From NCBI RefSeq assembly GCF_001411555.2, contig NC_049905.1, forward strand, positions 6,415,053 through 6,479,052: DNA of 64,000 nt. The letters run 5' to 3'. The position numbers were made by a program, and so were the translations under genes. This document shows positions 48,425-58,350 of the stretch, piece by piece; the first letter of the stretch is position 1; every line of letters starts with the position of its first letter. The DNA comes from Juglans regia (taxonomy: Eukaryota; Streptophyta; Magnoliopsida; Fagales; Juglandaceae). The notes under the pieces were generated by a model that was not told where the DNA came from, made no database searches, and saw only the letters and a program-made list of their open reading frames with translations.

Positions 48425-48912
48425 AGTACGTTCGAACCTTTCAAGTTAACGTTCGAACGTTAAACTAAGAGGCGGGAAATTTTCCGCTCGATTAAGGGAT
48501 CTGTGTGATTATTCAGACGTTCGGACGTTTATACTATACGTTCGAACGTTATTTGATGAAAATCACCAGAAAATTATGTACATCCGAACGCCAAATCTGT
48601 TAACGTCCGAACGTTAGTTAAATTAGTGCGGAAAATTTCCCGCTCAAATATGGTAACACTTTGATGAAATGTACGTTCGGACGTCTTAGTTAGATGTTCG
48701 AACGTTCATCTGAAAATCTACGAACGTTCGAACGGAAAATTGTGATACATTCGAACATATATGAGGAAAGTGTGGGAACTTTCCCGCTAGATTTTATGTT
48801 ACATCAGAAGAAGGTTACGTTCGAACGTGTATTGTAAACGTCCGAACGTTCTGGGCGGGAAAATTTTAGAATATAACGTTCGGAACGTACAACTTGAACG
48901 TTCGAACGTGTG
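48425..48912. repeat. ACGTTCGAACGT palindrome block 3
   Basis: About 14 copies, including AACGTTCGAACGTTAA at 48450 and AACGTTCGAACGTGTG at about 48897. Several are followed by GCGGGAAATTTTCCCGCTC-like phrases, a second short inverted repeat. Lies directly upstream of the transposase leader. Confidence 0.85.
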
Positions 48913-48940
48913 AACTAATAATTTTAGCACTTAATCAGTA

Positions 48941-48983
48941 CGCGCACGGGAGAAACAGATCATTTCTTCTTCTCCCGTGCGCG
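48941..48983. repeat. GC-rich perfect 14-bp hairpin
   Basis: CGCGCACGGGAGAA at 48941-48954 and its exact inverse TTCTCCCGTGCGCG at 48970-48983, loop 15 bases. It marks the end of block 3 and the start of the GA-rich leader of the transposase transcript. Confidence 0.8.
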
Positions 48984-48989
48984 CAACAG

Positions 48990-49098
48990 AGAGTGAGAGA
49001 GTTGGAAGTTGCTTACGGCCCGAGGCTTTGCAGGAGAGAGATAGAGAGAGAGTGAGAGAGAGTTGAGTTAGAGAGTGAGAGAGAGTTGAGTCTTGGTA
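48990..49098 (+). promoter_or_regulatory. GA-rich probable 5' leader of the CACTA transposase transcript
   Basis: GAGAGAGATAGAGAGAGAGTGAGAG tracts at 49034-49092 end in GAGTCTTG|GTAAG (donor GT at 49097), which would begin a leader intron reaching to about 51760. The position, downstream of block 3 and a GC hairpin, fits the start of the main CACTA transcription unit. No clear TATA box. Confidence 0.4.
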
Positions 49099-50372
49099 AG
49101 AAAAAATTTTAATTTATTGTCTTTTTATGAATTTTATGATATTTATATTGTGTTTTTGTTATAGAATATTTCTAATAAATTAGTATTGTATTTGATTGGT
49201 TGTTTTGGGAAGTTGGAAGATTTTGATTTGTAAGAGGCTAGAACATTGTGAGTGCTAGGTATATTTCTAAACTTTATCAATATGTTGTTGCATGTGATTT
49301 TATGCTTACTCTTGAAATAATGTGATTATTGTTTGTATAGTTTGTAAATAGTTTGTGAATTATTGTAAATATGTTGTAATATGGATTTGAAATATTGTGT
49401 TTATTATTTTTGAATGACGTTTTGAAGAAACATTATTAGAAATATATTGTCATTAGGCTTTGTTAATACATGTTTATTGCTTACTCAAGTTTAGGAATAT
49501 GTTAATACATGTGGCATATTATTTTGTGAATATATTATGTGTTATTGTGAATATATTGTGATATGGACTTGAGCAATTTAAATTATTATTTGTGAATGAC
49601 GTTTGAATATGTTTACATTGTTATAAATATATTGTCCTTAAGCTTTGTTAATACATGTTTTGTGAATATATTGTGTGTTATTGTGAATATATCCTGATTA
49701 TTATTTGTATAGTTTGTAATTAGTTTGTGAGTTATTATGAATATGTTGTGATATGGATTTGAAATATTGTGATAATAATATTTGAAATTAAGTAATAACA
49801 AATAAAAGTAACTCCTTAAGAATTATAATAATTAAAATTATATTATAACCTTTGAAATTTAAGTATGATAATTAAAATAATAAACTTTAAGAATAGTAAT
49901 AATTAAATGTTGATAATAATATTTGAAATTAAGTAATAACAAATAAAAGTAACTCTTTAAGAATTATAATATTTAAAATTATATTATAACTTTTGAAATT
50001 TAAGTATGATAATTAAAATAATAAACTTTAAGAATAGTAATAATTAAAATTTTAATATAAACTTTAAAATACTCTTCAATAAAAAAGTCTTGAACCTACT
50101 AAATAAGTAGAGTTGGAATATGTAAATATACTTATTTATTATAAACTAAAGAGAAAGAAAATAAGGATCAAATAGATGTTTATATAAAAATTATATACTT
50201 ATTGTCTATAATAAATAAATAACCCACTCAATTAAGTATAACAATTAAGATTATAATTGTGGAATGATAATAATTAAAATTATATAATAGTCTCAGAAAT
50301 TATATATAACAATTATAATATAACCTTTGAAATTAAGTATAACAATTAAAATTATACTTTAAGAATGATGAT

Positions 50373-50550
50373 CTTGTACACAACGAGGGAATATGATCTT
50401 GAAGAAATGTTGGAATATTAATTTAATTGCTTGACTGTCATAGTCTCTTCAGCCTTGAGAGTTGTCAAGGTCGGACAGTTTGTGACGGTTAAGTAATTAG
50501 ACTAAAATTTAAACATTTCTTCAAGATCATTCTCCATCGTTGTGTACAAG
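50373..50550 (+). ncRNA. MicroRNA-like hairpin, copy 1
   Basis: 178 bases that fold into one long stem: about 86-base arms and a loop of about 6 bases (GAGTTG region). The ends CTTGTACACAACGA and TCGTTGTGTACAAG pair perfectly. GATCTTGAAGAAATGTT in the left arm pairs with AACATTTCTTCAAGATC in the right, and GCCTTGA with TCAAGGT near the loop. Mismatches are scattered, as in plant MIRNA precursors, rather than the near-perfect pairing of a young MITE. Whether it is processed is unknown. Confidence 0.5.
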
Positions 50551-50763
50551 ACACGAAACTTAGGGTCATATAATCTTTGAAATTTAAGTATGATAATTAA
50601 AATAATAAACTTTAAGAATAGTAATAATTAAATATTGATAATAATATTTGAAATTAAGTAATAACAAATAGAAGTAACTCTTTAAGAATTATAATAATTA
50701 AAATTATAGTATAACTTTTGAAATTAAGTATAACAATTAAAATTATACTTTAAGAATGATGAT

Positions 50764-50941
50764 CTTGTACACAATGAGGGAATATTATCTTGAAGAAATG
50801 TTGAAATTTCAATTTAATTGCTTGACTGTCATAGTCTCTCCGGCCTTGAAAGTTGTCAAGGTCGGACAGTTTGTGACGGTTAAGTAATTATACTAAAATT
50901 TAAACATTTCTTCAAGATAATTCTCCCTCGTTGTGTACAAG
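50764..50941 (+). ncRNA. MicroRNA-like hairpin, copy 2
   Basis: Same length and fold as 50373-50550, 391 bases downstream. Where copy 1 pairs G with C (left GATCTTGAAG, right CTTCAAGATC), copy 2 pairs T with A (left TATCTTGAAG, right CTTCAAGATA), so pairing is kept though both arms changed. The right arm contains CAGTTTGTGACGGTTAAG, sharing TTGTGACGGTT with the CACTA terminal words. Confidence 0.5.
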
Positions 50942-51763
50942 ACACGAAACTTAGAGTCACATAATCTTCCATCTCTCTTTAATTTAACAATATAACACTA
51001 CTTGAAGGTGACATTGTTAATGTAAACAACATGGAGATATTGTTAGTATGATTTTTTGCTAGATGCGTGTGATATTGCATAAATACCCTTAGACCTGTTT
51101 GGGAATCAATGTACATTTATGTATCCACTGATTCCTGAATTGTCCAATGTGGACAGTTTGAGATTATATTATCTGTATTACACATTTTTGTTACTCGCTA
51201 CTTTCCACGTTTGATATGAAGTTTCGGTGTCTTCTTCTACTGTTCTTCGGGTATACTGTTCGTAGGGTTACAATCCCGATATTTGAACATGTATACTTGG
51301 AGAACTATGGGGAGGTGCTGCCGAAATTTCTACTAACGTGAAAATTAGTAGAGTGACGAGATTATCAAGGCAGATCCTGTCAAAGCCAATCACCCAGATT
51401 CCTAGTCTAAGATCATGCGAGTATTCTTACCAAGATTAGTGCTACTGATTTCTATCATTAATGTAAATATATGATACAGCTTGATTCTTGCTAGCCGTTG
51501 TAAATCTCTCCATTCTTTCTATACTTAGATTGCTGTAACTTCTTACTTTTGGTATGTAATCAGTATAAATAATATTCTAAATACATCAATACAAGTGAGG
51601 AAAATTTCCATTGTATCATCTTCTATAATTCTCTACAGAGATTTGTGCAATATGGAGAATATAATCTCGAATGAGATATGACCAACTACCTTATAAAAAA
51701 AGCAATGAGAATTGAAGCATGATATGCATGTGAATTTTCAATATACGTATTATTAATATATAG

Positions 51764-54700
51764 ATGTTTTTAGAAATAGACAAAAATTGGATGCATCTGG
51801 ACGATAGACTTGGAAAGGATTACGTACCCTATGCACGTGGAGTAAGAACCTTCATTGATTTTGCACGGGCCTCTGCTGATAGTCGTGGTTACATTAAGGA
51901 CCCGTTTGTTTTCAGAGATGAGATGAGATGAGTTGAGATTAAAGTTAAAAAGTTGAATAAAATATTGTTAAAATATATTTTTTAATATTATTGTTGTTTT
52001 GGGATTTGAAAAAATTGAATTGTTTATTTTATTTTGTGTGGGGATTTGGAAAAGTTGTAATGATGAGGTGAGATGAGATGAGATGTTTTTGGAAAACAAA
52101 CAAGGCCTAAGTGTCCATGTCGAAGGTGTAAAAATTTGTGTGCGATAGGATTGGATGAAGTAGAGCGTCATATATTTGTGAACGGTATGGATCTGGGGTA
52201 TACACGATGGGTACTGCATGGTGAGCCGTATGAAGGGTTAGCAGATGTATTGGTCGATCATCAGGATTATTTGCGACACATGGATGATGATTATGAGCAT
52301 GATGAAATGGAGGAGATGTTGGGTGACATTGGAGCTGGGATGTTTATGGATGAGGTTAACAATAATGCCTCAAGTGGTGGAGTAGGGATTGATTGTGAAA
52401 ATTTTCCTTCACTGTGGGAAGATGCAAAGCGCGAGCTTTACCCAGGTTGTACAAAACATTTCAAAATGTTTGTTTATTGTGCGGTTGCTTCACATTAAAT
52501 CATTGTGTGGGATATCGATGAAAGCAATAAATATGGTATTGGACTTATTTAACGATGTGCTTCCCGAAGGGTCTGCATTGCCCAAGAACTTTTATGAAGC
52601 GAAACAGTTGAGAAATGGATTAGGATTTGAGTATAAGTCCATACATGCATGCAAGAATGATTGTGTATTGTTCTGGAAGGAGAACGAGGAGAAACAAACA
52701 TGTCCTGTATGTGGAGAGTCGAGGTGGAAAGGTAAGAAAAACGTGCCGGTTAAGGTGTTGCGGTATTTTCCCTTGAAACCTATGTTGCAAAGACTATATA
52801 TGTGTAAGAAAATAGCTCATAATATGAGGTGGCACGAGGAGAAAAGAGTTAAGAATGACGCATATATGAGGCATCCAGCTGATTCACTTGCGTGGCAGTC
52901 TTTCGATAATCAATATCCAGAGTTTGGGATAGAAGCTCGGAACGTGCGCTTGGGACTTACAACCGATGGATTCAACCCTTTTGGGAATATGAGTACAAGT
53001 TATAGCACTTGGCTTATGGTATTGATTCCGTACAATCTTCCACCATAGAGGTGCATGAAGGCGCCAAACTTTTTGTTAACTTTACTCATCCCTGACCCTA
53101 GATCACCTGGGAATGATATTGACGTATTCATGCAGCCGTTGATTGAAGAGCTGAAAGAGTTATGGGAAACAGGCGTTAGAACTTATGATGCATCTAAGTC
53201 GACATCTTTTCATATGCATGCTGCGGTAATGTGGACCATAAATGATTTTCCGACGTATGAGAATCTTTCCGGCTGGTGTACGAAAGGGAAGTTAGCATGT
53301 CCAACGTGTAATAAAGAAACTGCTAGTGAGTGGCTAAAATATTCTCAGAAGTTGTGTTTCATGGGTCATCGATATTATTTACCAGCAAATCATGCATGGA
53401 GAAGAGAATGTGCCAAGTTTGATGGGAGAGTAGAGGATATGATTGCACCAAAAGAGTTGTCTGGAGAAGAGATAGTGGAACAACTGCAACATGTTAGAGC
53501 GAACAATTATGGCAAAGGTCGGGGAAAGAACAAGAGAAAACGAGGCGCAGCAGAATTGAATTAGACAAAGCGTAGTATTTTTTTGACTTGCCGTATTGGT
53601 CGTCATGCAAGTTGCGACATAGTTTGGATGTAATGCACATAGAAAAGAATATTTGTGATAATATACTGGGTACATTGATGAGTATTAACAAAAATACGAA
53701 AGACACAATCAAGACGAGGAAAGATCTTGAGAGAATGAGAATTAAACATAATCTGTATTTGCGGGTGGAAGGCAATAGGGTGGTCATGCCGCATGCATAT
53801 TTTATGATGACGAGGGAGGAGATGATGGATTTTTGCAAATGGTTGCAAGGTGTGAAGTTGCCAGATAGTTATGCTTCAAATATTGGTAGATGTGTGAGTC
53901 TTGATGATTGGAAAATCAATGGATTGAAAAGTCATGATTGTCACGTATTTTTACAGAAGTTATTACCTGTGGGAATTCGTGGGAAGCTGACATCTAATGT
54001 ACGTGTCGCCATATCTGAACTCTGTATGTTTTTCAAGGATTTGTGCACTTGGGTAGTAAATCGAGATGTGTTGTCGAAATTGGAAGAAGATATTGCTACT
54101 ATACTATGTAAATTCGAGCAGATCTTTCCACCATCATTTTTTGATGTCATGGTCCATTTTGCAATACATTTACCGCGAGAGGTACTTCTGGGTGGACCGG
54201 TGCAGTTCCGTTGGATGTATCTAGTTGAAAGATATTTGGGTCGATTGAAGCACACTGTTGGGAATAAAGCCAAAGCTGAGGGTTCAATAGCAGATGCCTA
54301 TATACACGATGAATGGTTAACATTTTGCTCTCTATATCTTCGTGGTGTTGAGACACAATTTAATCGTCAAGAGCGAAATGTTGATCTTGCTACTCCGCCT
54401 CCTCGTGAGCTATCAGTGTTTTCTCAAAATGTACGACCATTGGGTGCACAAACAGGTTACGATTTAATTGATGGAAAGTTGGGTAAAGTTCGGTAGTATG
54501 TGCTAAATAATTGCCGAGAGATTGATGATTATCTTAGGTATGTCATTTCATTGCTTTGAATAATTATACCAAACTTAAAATTAATTATAATTGTTGTGCT
54601 GAAAATATACTTCTTTTGCAACATATTATAACAGTGACCACATGGACAAACTTAGGACGGAAGGCGTAAAAAATATAGAGGCAAGACACAAGGAAGAATT

Positions 54701-55669
54701 TCCCGAATGGTTTGAAAAACGTGTATGAACATAAAATTATATATATGTTATATTGTGAAATTTTTAACTCTGGATAATGAAATAATAAATATATACTATT
54801 TCAATTGTTAGATTTTGGAACAACGTGCTCGTGATCCCGGATCAATTTTTTCTGAATTATATGCATTGGCCCGTGGTCCCTCAAATAGAGCAATTCGATA
54901 TACTGCATGCACGGTTCAAAGTTATAGATTCCATACTTTGGACCGTGAACGTAATAGAAAGACTCAAAATTGTGGTGTGTTGGTCAAGGGGAGTCATGAA
55001 ACAGATGATATTGACTATTATGGTGTCATACGTGATATTATCGGATTGAAATATCTGGGTGGGTTTGTAACATATGTCTTTAAATGTGATTGGTAGGATC
55101 TAGGCGGTAGTCGGGTTTCGATACATAGGGATAATCACTTTATGAGTGTCAATACTGCATCTAAATGGTACGAAGATGATCCATTTGTATTGGCTTGTCA
55201 AGCTACCCAACTCTATTACTTGATTGATCCAATGAAAAGTGCTGATGAAGATAGTAGAGAGATAACTTGGCGAGTCGTACAAAAATTTATTCCTTGAAAT
55301 ATATATGAAGCAGGAACGAGTGCAGATTACGAGAATAGTGGAGATGAAGATGACACTCCGATTGTTGAGGCATACCAGGAAGATGGAGAGGGTATTAACT
55401 TGTTTGTTGACCTCGGTGCACTCGAGTTGCTCCCCTTGTGTAGAGGTGATGTCCCACCCGTCCATCTCTACCTGTCTGTATTAAATGATCATTTAATTCA
55501 AGTATGTGAGGAGGAAGAAGAAGAAGACAAGTCAGAAGATGAAGACAAATCAGAATCCGGGCAGGAGGTGGATAAGGATGATGAAGAAGAGGTGCATGAT
55601 GATGATGAAGATGTTATTGATGGAGATTCTGAAACAAGCATGGAGAATTCATCTGAAAATGAAGAATAA
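51764..55669 (+). pseudogene. CACTA TNP2-type transposase gene, broken and split by a MITE
   Basis: Starts at ATG 51764 with the Transpos_assoc domain (IDKNWMHLDDRLGKDY, FIDFARASADSRGYI), interrupted by the MITE 51898-52107 plus duplicated TAA, and resumes KCPCRRCKNLCAIG. Next come EDAKRELYPGCTK, a frameshift near 52475, then the TNP2 core (Transposase_21): TCPVCGESRWK, LTTDGFNPFGNMS with a catalytic Asp, WCTKGKLACPTCNKET, and RHSLDVMHIEKNICDN. Stops are TAG 53046, TAG 53562, TAG 54494, TAG 55094 and TGA 55295. A T7 run near 53577-53584 seems one T short of the frame. A DUF4218-like region (LKSHDCHVFLQKLLPVGIR) is followed by small exons (about 54635-54721, then 54812 on), a DUF4216-like region (GVLVKGSHETDDIDYYG, VFKCDW) and an acidic C-terminus. 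In intact elements this protein binds the ends and catalyses excision. Confidence 0.9.
51898..52107 (+). mobile_element. MITE family B (Tourist-like), copy 4, nested in the transposase gene
   Basis: 210 bp flanked by TAA at 51895-51897 and 52108-52110. Ends GGACCCGTTTGTTTTC and GAAAACAAACAAGGCC are inverted repeats (about 13 of 16 match), and GATGAGATGAG repeats lie inside both ends. Removing the element and one TAA joins ATT AA|G TGT, keeping the transposase frame open. The TAA duplication points to PIF/Harbinger (Tourist) origin. Confidence 0.92.
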
Positions 55670-55774
55670 AAGTACTAAATATTTTATTCATATAGCTAGG
55701 TGACTATAAAATATCTTCAATTTTCATAATTTCTTCTGATTAATTTTCTTTGATATAATTAATTATTTTCAAGA

Positions 55775-57455
55775 ATGCCTCCAAAACGTGAAGAAATGTG
55801 CCTCCGCCAAGTCCAAGTCCTGAATCCATTAAGGACTCTCCACTAGAGAAATCCGTTCCAAAAGATTAATCTAACACAGAAGAGAACAACAGCCAGTCAA
55901 CACCTACCAGTAAGGAAATATTGTCGTTGATAATTATATATATAGTTAATACTTTTTTCTCAATAACTATATAATTTTAATTATAGTATATCTATTATCA
56001 TGTAGTTGATGCATCTGCACGTCGCGGTCGTAGCTATACACGTGGAATCTCTCTTGAAAAAAAATAGAAGGCACGGTAAACTGAAGGTCACAATTCCTGA
56101 TAATTCCACTGGAGGAGTGGATGATAGTGCAGCAGCGCTTTCCTCTTATATTGGCACAGTAGTTCGAGCTTATGCTTCATTTTATGTGCGCTCATGGCGA
56201 GATGTTCCGAATGAGATTAAGGAGCACATTCAAAGTCGTGTGCTGGTGAGTTTACTTTTCAGTACATTTTTTTCACCTAGATTAATATATTATATTTTTG
56301 ACCTGATTCCTTTGTTAGGATGAATTCGACCTTGACTTTGGCCGTAGCGAGGATTTGAGAACCGTGAATGAGTTGATGGCTACACTATTCTGACGTCACA
56401 AAGGACGATGTCATGACCACTTCAAGAAGTTTGAGACGTTGGAAGAGGCTGCGCAGTCTCCTTTTCAGCAGATGAAGTTAGATGATTGGAGAAAGTGTTG
56501 TGATCTTTTTGCATCTTCAGATTATCAGGTATTTTATATTTATATCTTTTAATTATTTATATTCATATTCGTTCTATATATTATATGTATACATATTACA
56601 ATTAATATTTTTAATATATTTTATAGCACTTGAATTCTACAAATGCACATAATAGATCCGCTCTGACTGTCCACCATCGTGCCGGTTCAAGGTCATTCCA
56701 CTGTCTTGCTGAAAAAATGGTAATTAAAAAATTATAGAATTCATTTATTTTCCTGATATTCTTTCTGATAAGTACTAACATTATCTTTTTAAAATTGCTA
56801 ATATTGTCGCTTTGTTAGAAACGTGATGATCCTGAAAATTTTTCCCTCATTCATGTCTATGCTGCTGCTCACACTAATGAGCATAGTGAGTGAATGGATC
56901 CTGTCACTGCAGATAACTATGTAAGCAGTGTTAATTTTGTTCAATAAATTATTTATATAACATTTTAATAGTTTATTTCTTATTTCTATTTCTTTTAATA
57001 CGTTACTAAATTATTTACGATCATTACCTTTTAAATTGCAGAGAAAAATGATGGAGATGTAGTCGGCTTCTGAGGAATCCTCTCCTAGTGATATAGACAT
57101 ATTCACGCAAGTGCTCGGGCCGCAGTCTAGTATGGCAAGAGGTTTGGGACGATCTATCAAGCATAAATATTCATCCTCCTTAACCTCATCGGCTTCACAA
57201 ATTAATAATCTTACGGCAGATTTAGAAGCTGCACGGCGTGAGAATGAGTATATGAGGTCGAGACAGCAAGAGTTAGAGTCTCTCTTAGAACGACAGTCTC
57301 ATTTAGAGATGCGTTTGCAGGACCAACAGAGAGACCAGGAGGAAAGAATACGCAGTGAAGTGCAAGAGCAAGTGCAACGAGAGATGATGGTGCAAATGGA
57401 GCGTGTTATGTCGTTGCAACAGAATCCCCTTGGGCGAGGGAAAAAGAAGAAATAA
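55775..57455 (+). pseudogene. CACTA TNPA-like gene, broken
   Basis: Likely start MPPKRE at 55775, a Pro-rich first exon, then exons from about 56008 (RRGRSYTRGIS, GKLKVTIPD, SFYVRSWRDVPNEIKEHIQSR), 56320 (FDLDFGRSEDLRTVNE), 56630 and 56820, and 57042-57455. This is the plant Transposase_24/TNPA layout: HKGRCHDHFKKFETLEEA and MKLDDWRKCCDLFAS are the recognisable middle, and the last exon is a long coiled coil (NNLTADLEAARRENEYM) ending GRGKKKK, a probable nuclear signal. Stops TGA 56391, TGA 56891 and TAG 57060 and a frameshift at the A8 run near 56060 disable it. In En/Spm, TNPA binds the subterminal repeats and brings the ends together; the palindrome blocks here are the expected targets. 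Confidence 0.75.
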
Positions 57456-57589
57456 ATTTTATCAATATTTCTGACTAGTTTTAATATCTAATTTTGTGCT
57501 TTTATAAGACATTGTTATTATTAATTGGGTATGTAATATGATAACATTGGTATTATGTTTTTAAATTTTATGAAATTAGTATTTCTGAT

Positions 57590-58145
57590 CTGTACGTTTG
57601 AATGTAAATAAAAATCGTTCGAACGTTGGTTCACACTCTAACAAACGTTCGAACGTAAATACAATTTGATCGTTCGAACGTCAAACTATACGTTCGAACG
57701 TATTCACGCTAAAACGAACAAACCGTTCGAACGGTAAAGCGATTAACGTTCGAACAAAGAACTTGCATTCGAACGCTCATTCGTTTACATTCGAAATAAC
57801 GTCCGAACATTATACGTTCTACGTTTGAATATTTACGTTTACGTTCGAACAAATATTCGAACGTTTATTGTAATTAACGTTCGGACGCATTAACATTCGA
57901 ACGTAAATATATTACGTTCGAACGATAATTAACGAACGTAAAATTCTCTCATTCGAACGCCAATCGGTTGGGTTAACGTCCGAATGTAAATATGATACAT
58001 TCGAACGATATTCAACGAATGTTAAATTCTCTCATTCGAACGCCAATCGGTCGGGTATAACGTCTGAACGTTTTATTTTACGTTCGAACGTTATTTTTTG
58101 TGACAGTTTATAACCGTCACAAAAACATGAACGTTCGAACGTTGT
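57590..58145. repeat. ACGTTCGAACGT palindrome block 4 (right subterminal)
   Basis: Roughly 22 exact or near copies from TACGTTTGAATGT at 57594 to GAACGTTCGAACGTTG at 58130, immediately after the TNPA-like gene and before the right terminal repeat. Confidence 0.85.
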
Positions 58146-58350
58146 ACAGAACGGAACACTTCCAACCGTCACTAAAAATATTTTTTGTGACGGTTGAACA
58201 GTAAACCGTCACCAAATGTTTTCTGTGATGCACTTTAGGTGACGGTCGTGGTGACGGTTTCAAACCGTCACCAAATATGTTTAGTGATGGTTTGTCCTTT
58301 TTTGGTGACAGTTTCCTCTGTCACAAAAGACACATTCTGTTGTAGTGTTT
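58088..58350 (-). repeat. CACTA right terminal inverted repeat and GTGACGGTT pairs
   Basis: About eleven GTGACGGTT / AACCGTCAC-like words in paired orientation lead to ATTCTGTTGTAGTG at 58334-58347, the inverse of the left end (13 of the terminal 14 bases agree), followed by the TTT duplication. Confidence 0.9.

Larger units (their letters stand above)
49099..51763 (+). other. Probable leader intron of the CACTA gene, with diverged direct repeats
   Basis: AT-rich. Direct repeats of GATAATAATATTTGAAATTAAG start at 49771, 49912 and 50637 (the first two spaced 141 bases), each followed by AACAAATAAAAGTAACTC. A larger duplication, period 391 bases, includes the two hairpins at 50373-50550 and 50764-50941. 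50960-51760 contains no recognisable feature. Confidence 0.5.
44287..58347 (+). mobile_element. CACTA (En/Spm) DNA transposon, complete ends, 14,061 bp
   Basis: Left end CACTACAACACAATTGC, right end (inverse) CACTACAACAGAATGTG, with identical 3-bp target duplications TTT at 44284-44286 and 58348-58350: the defining structure of a CACTA element. Both termini carry inverted pairs of GTGACGGTT / AACCGTCAC. Inside are a TNP2-like transposase gene and a TNPA-like gene on the + strand and an antisense gene on the left. Many internal copies of ACGTTCGAACGT play the part of subterminal transposase-binding repeats. All genes carry stops or frameshifts, so it can move only if supplied with transposase. 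Nested in it is a 210-bp MITE (51898-52107). Confidence 0.95.

Noticed and set aside
49613..49801. 62-codon - strand frame of Asn/Thr/Ile repeats
   Set aside because: Translation of low-complexity repeated TGTGAATATATTGTG DNA, not a protein.
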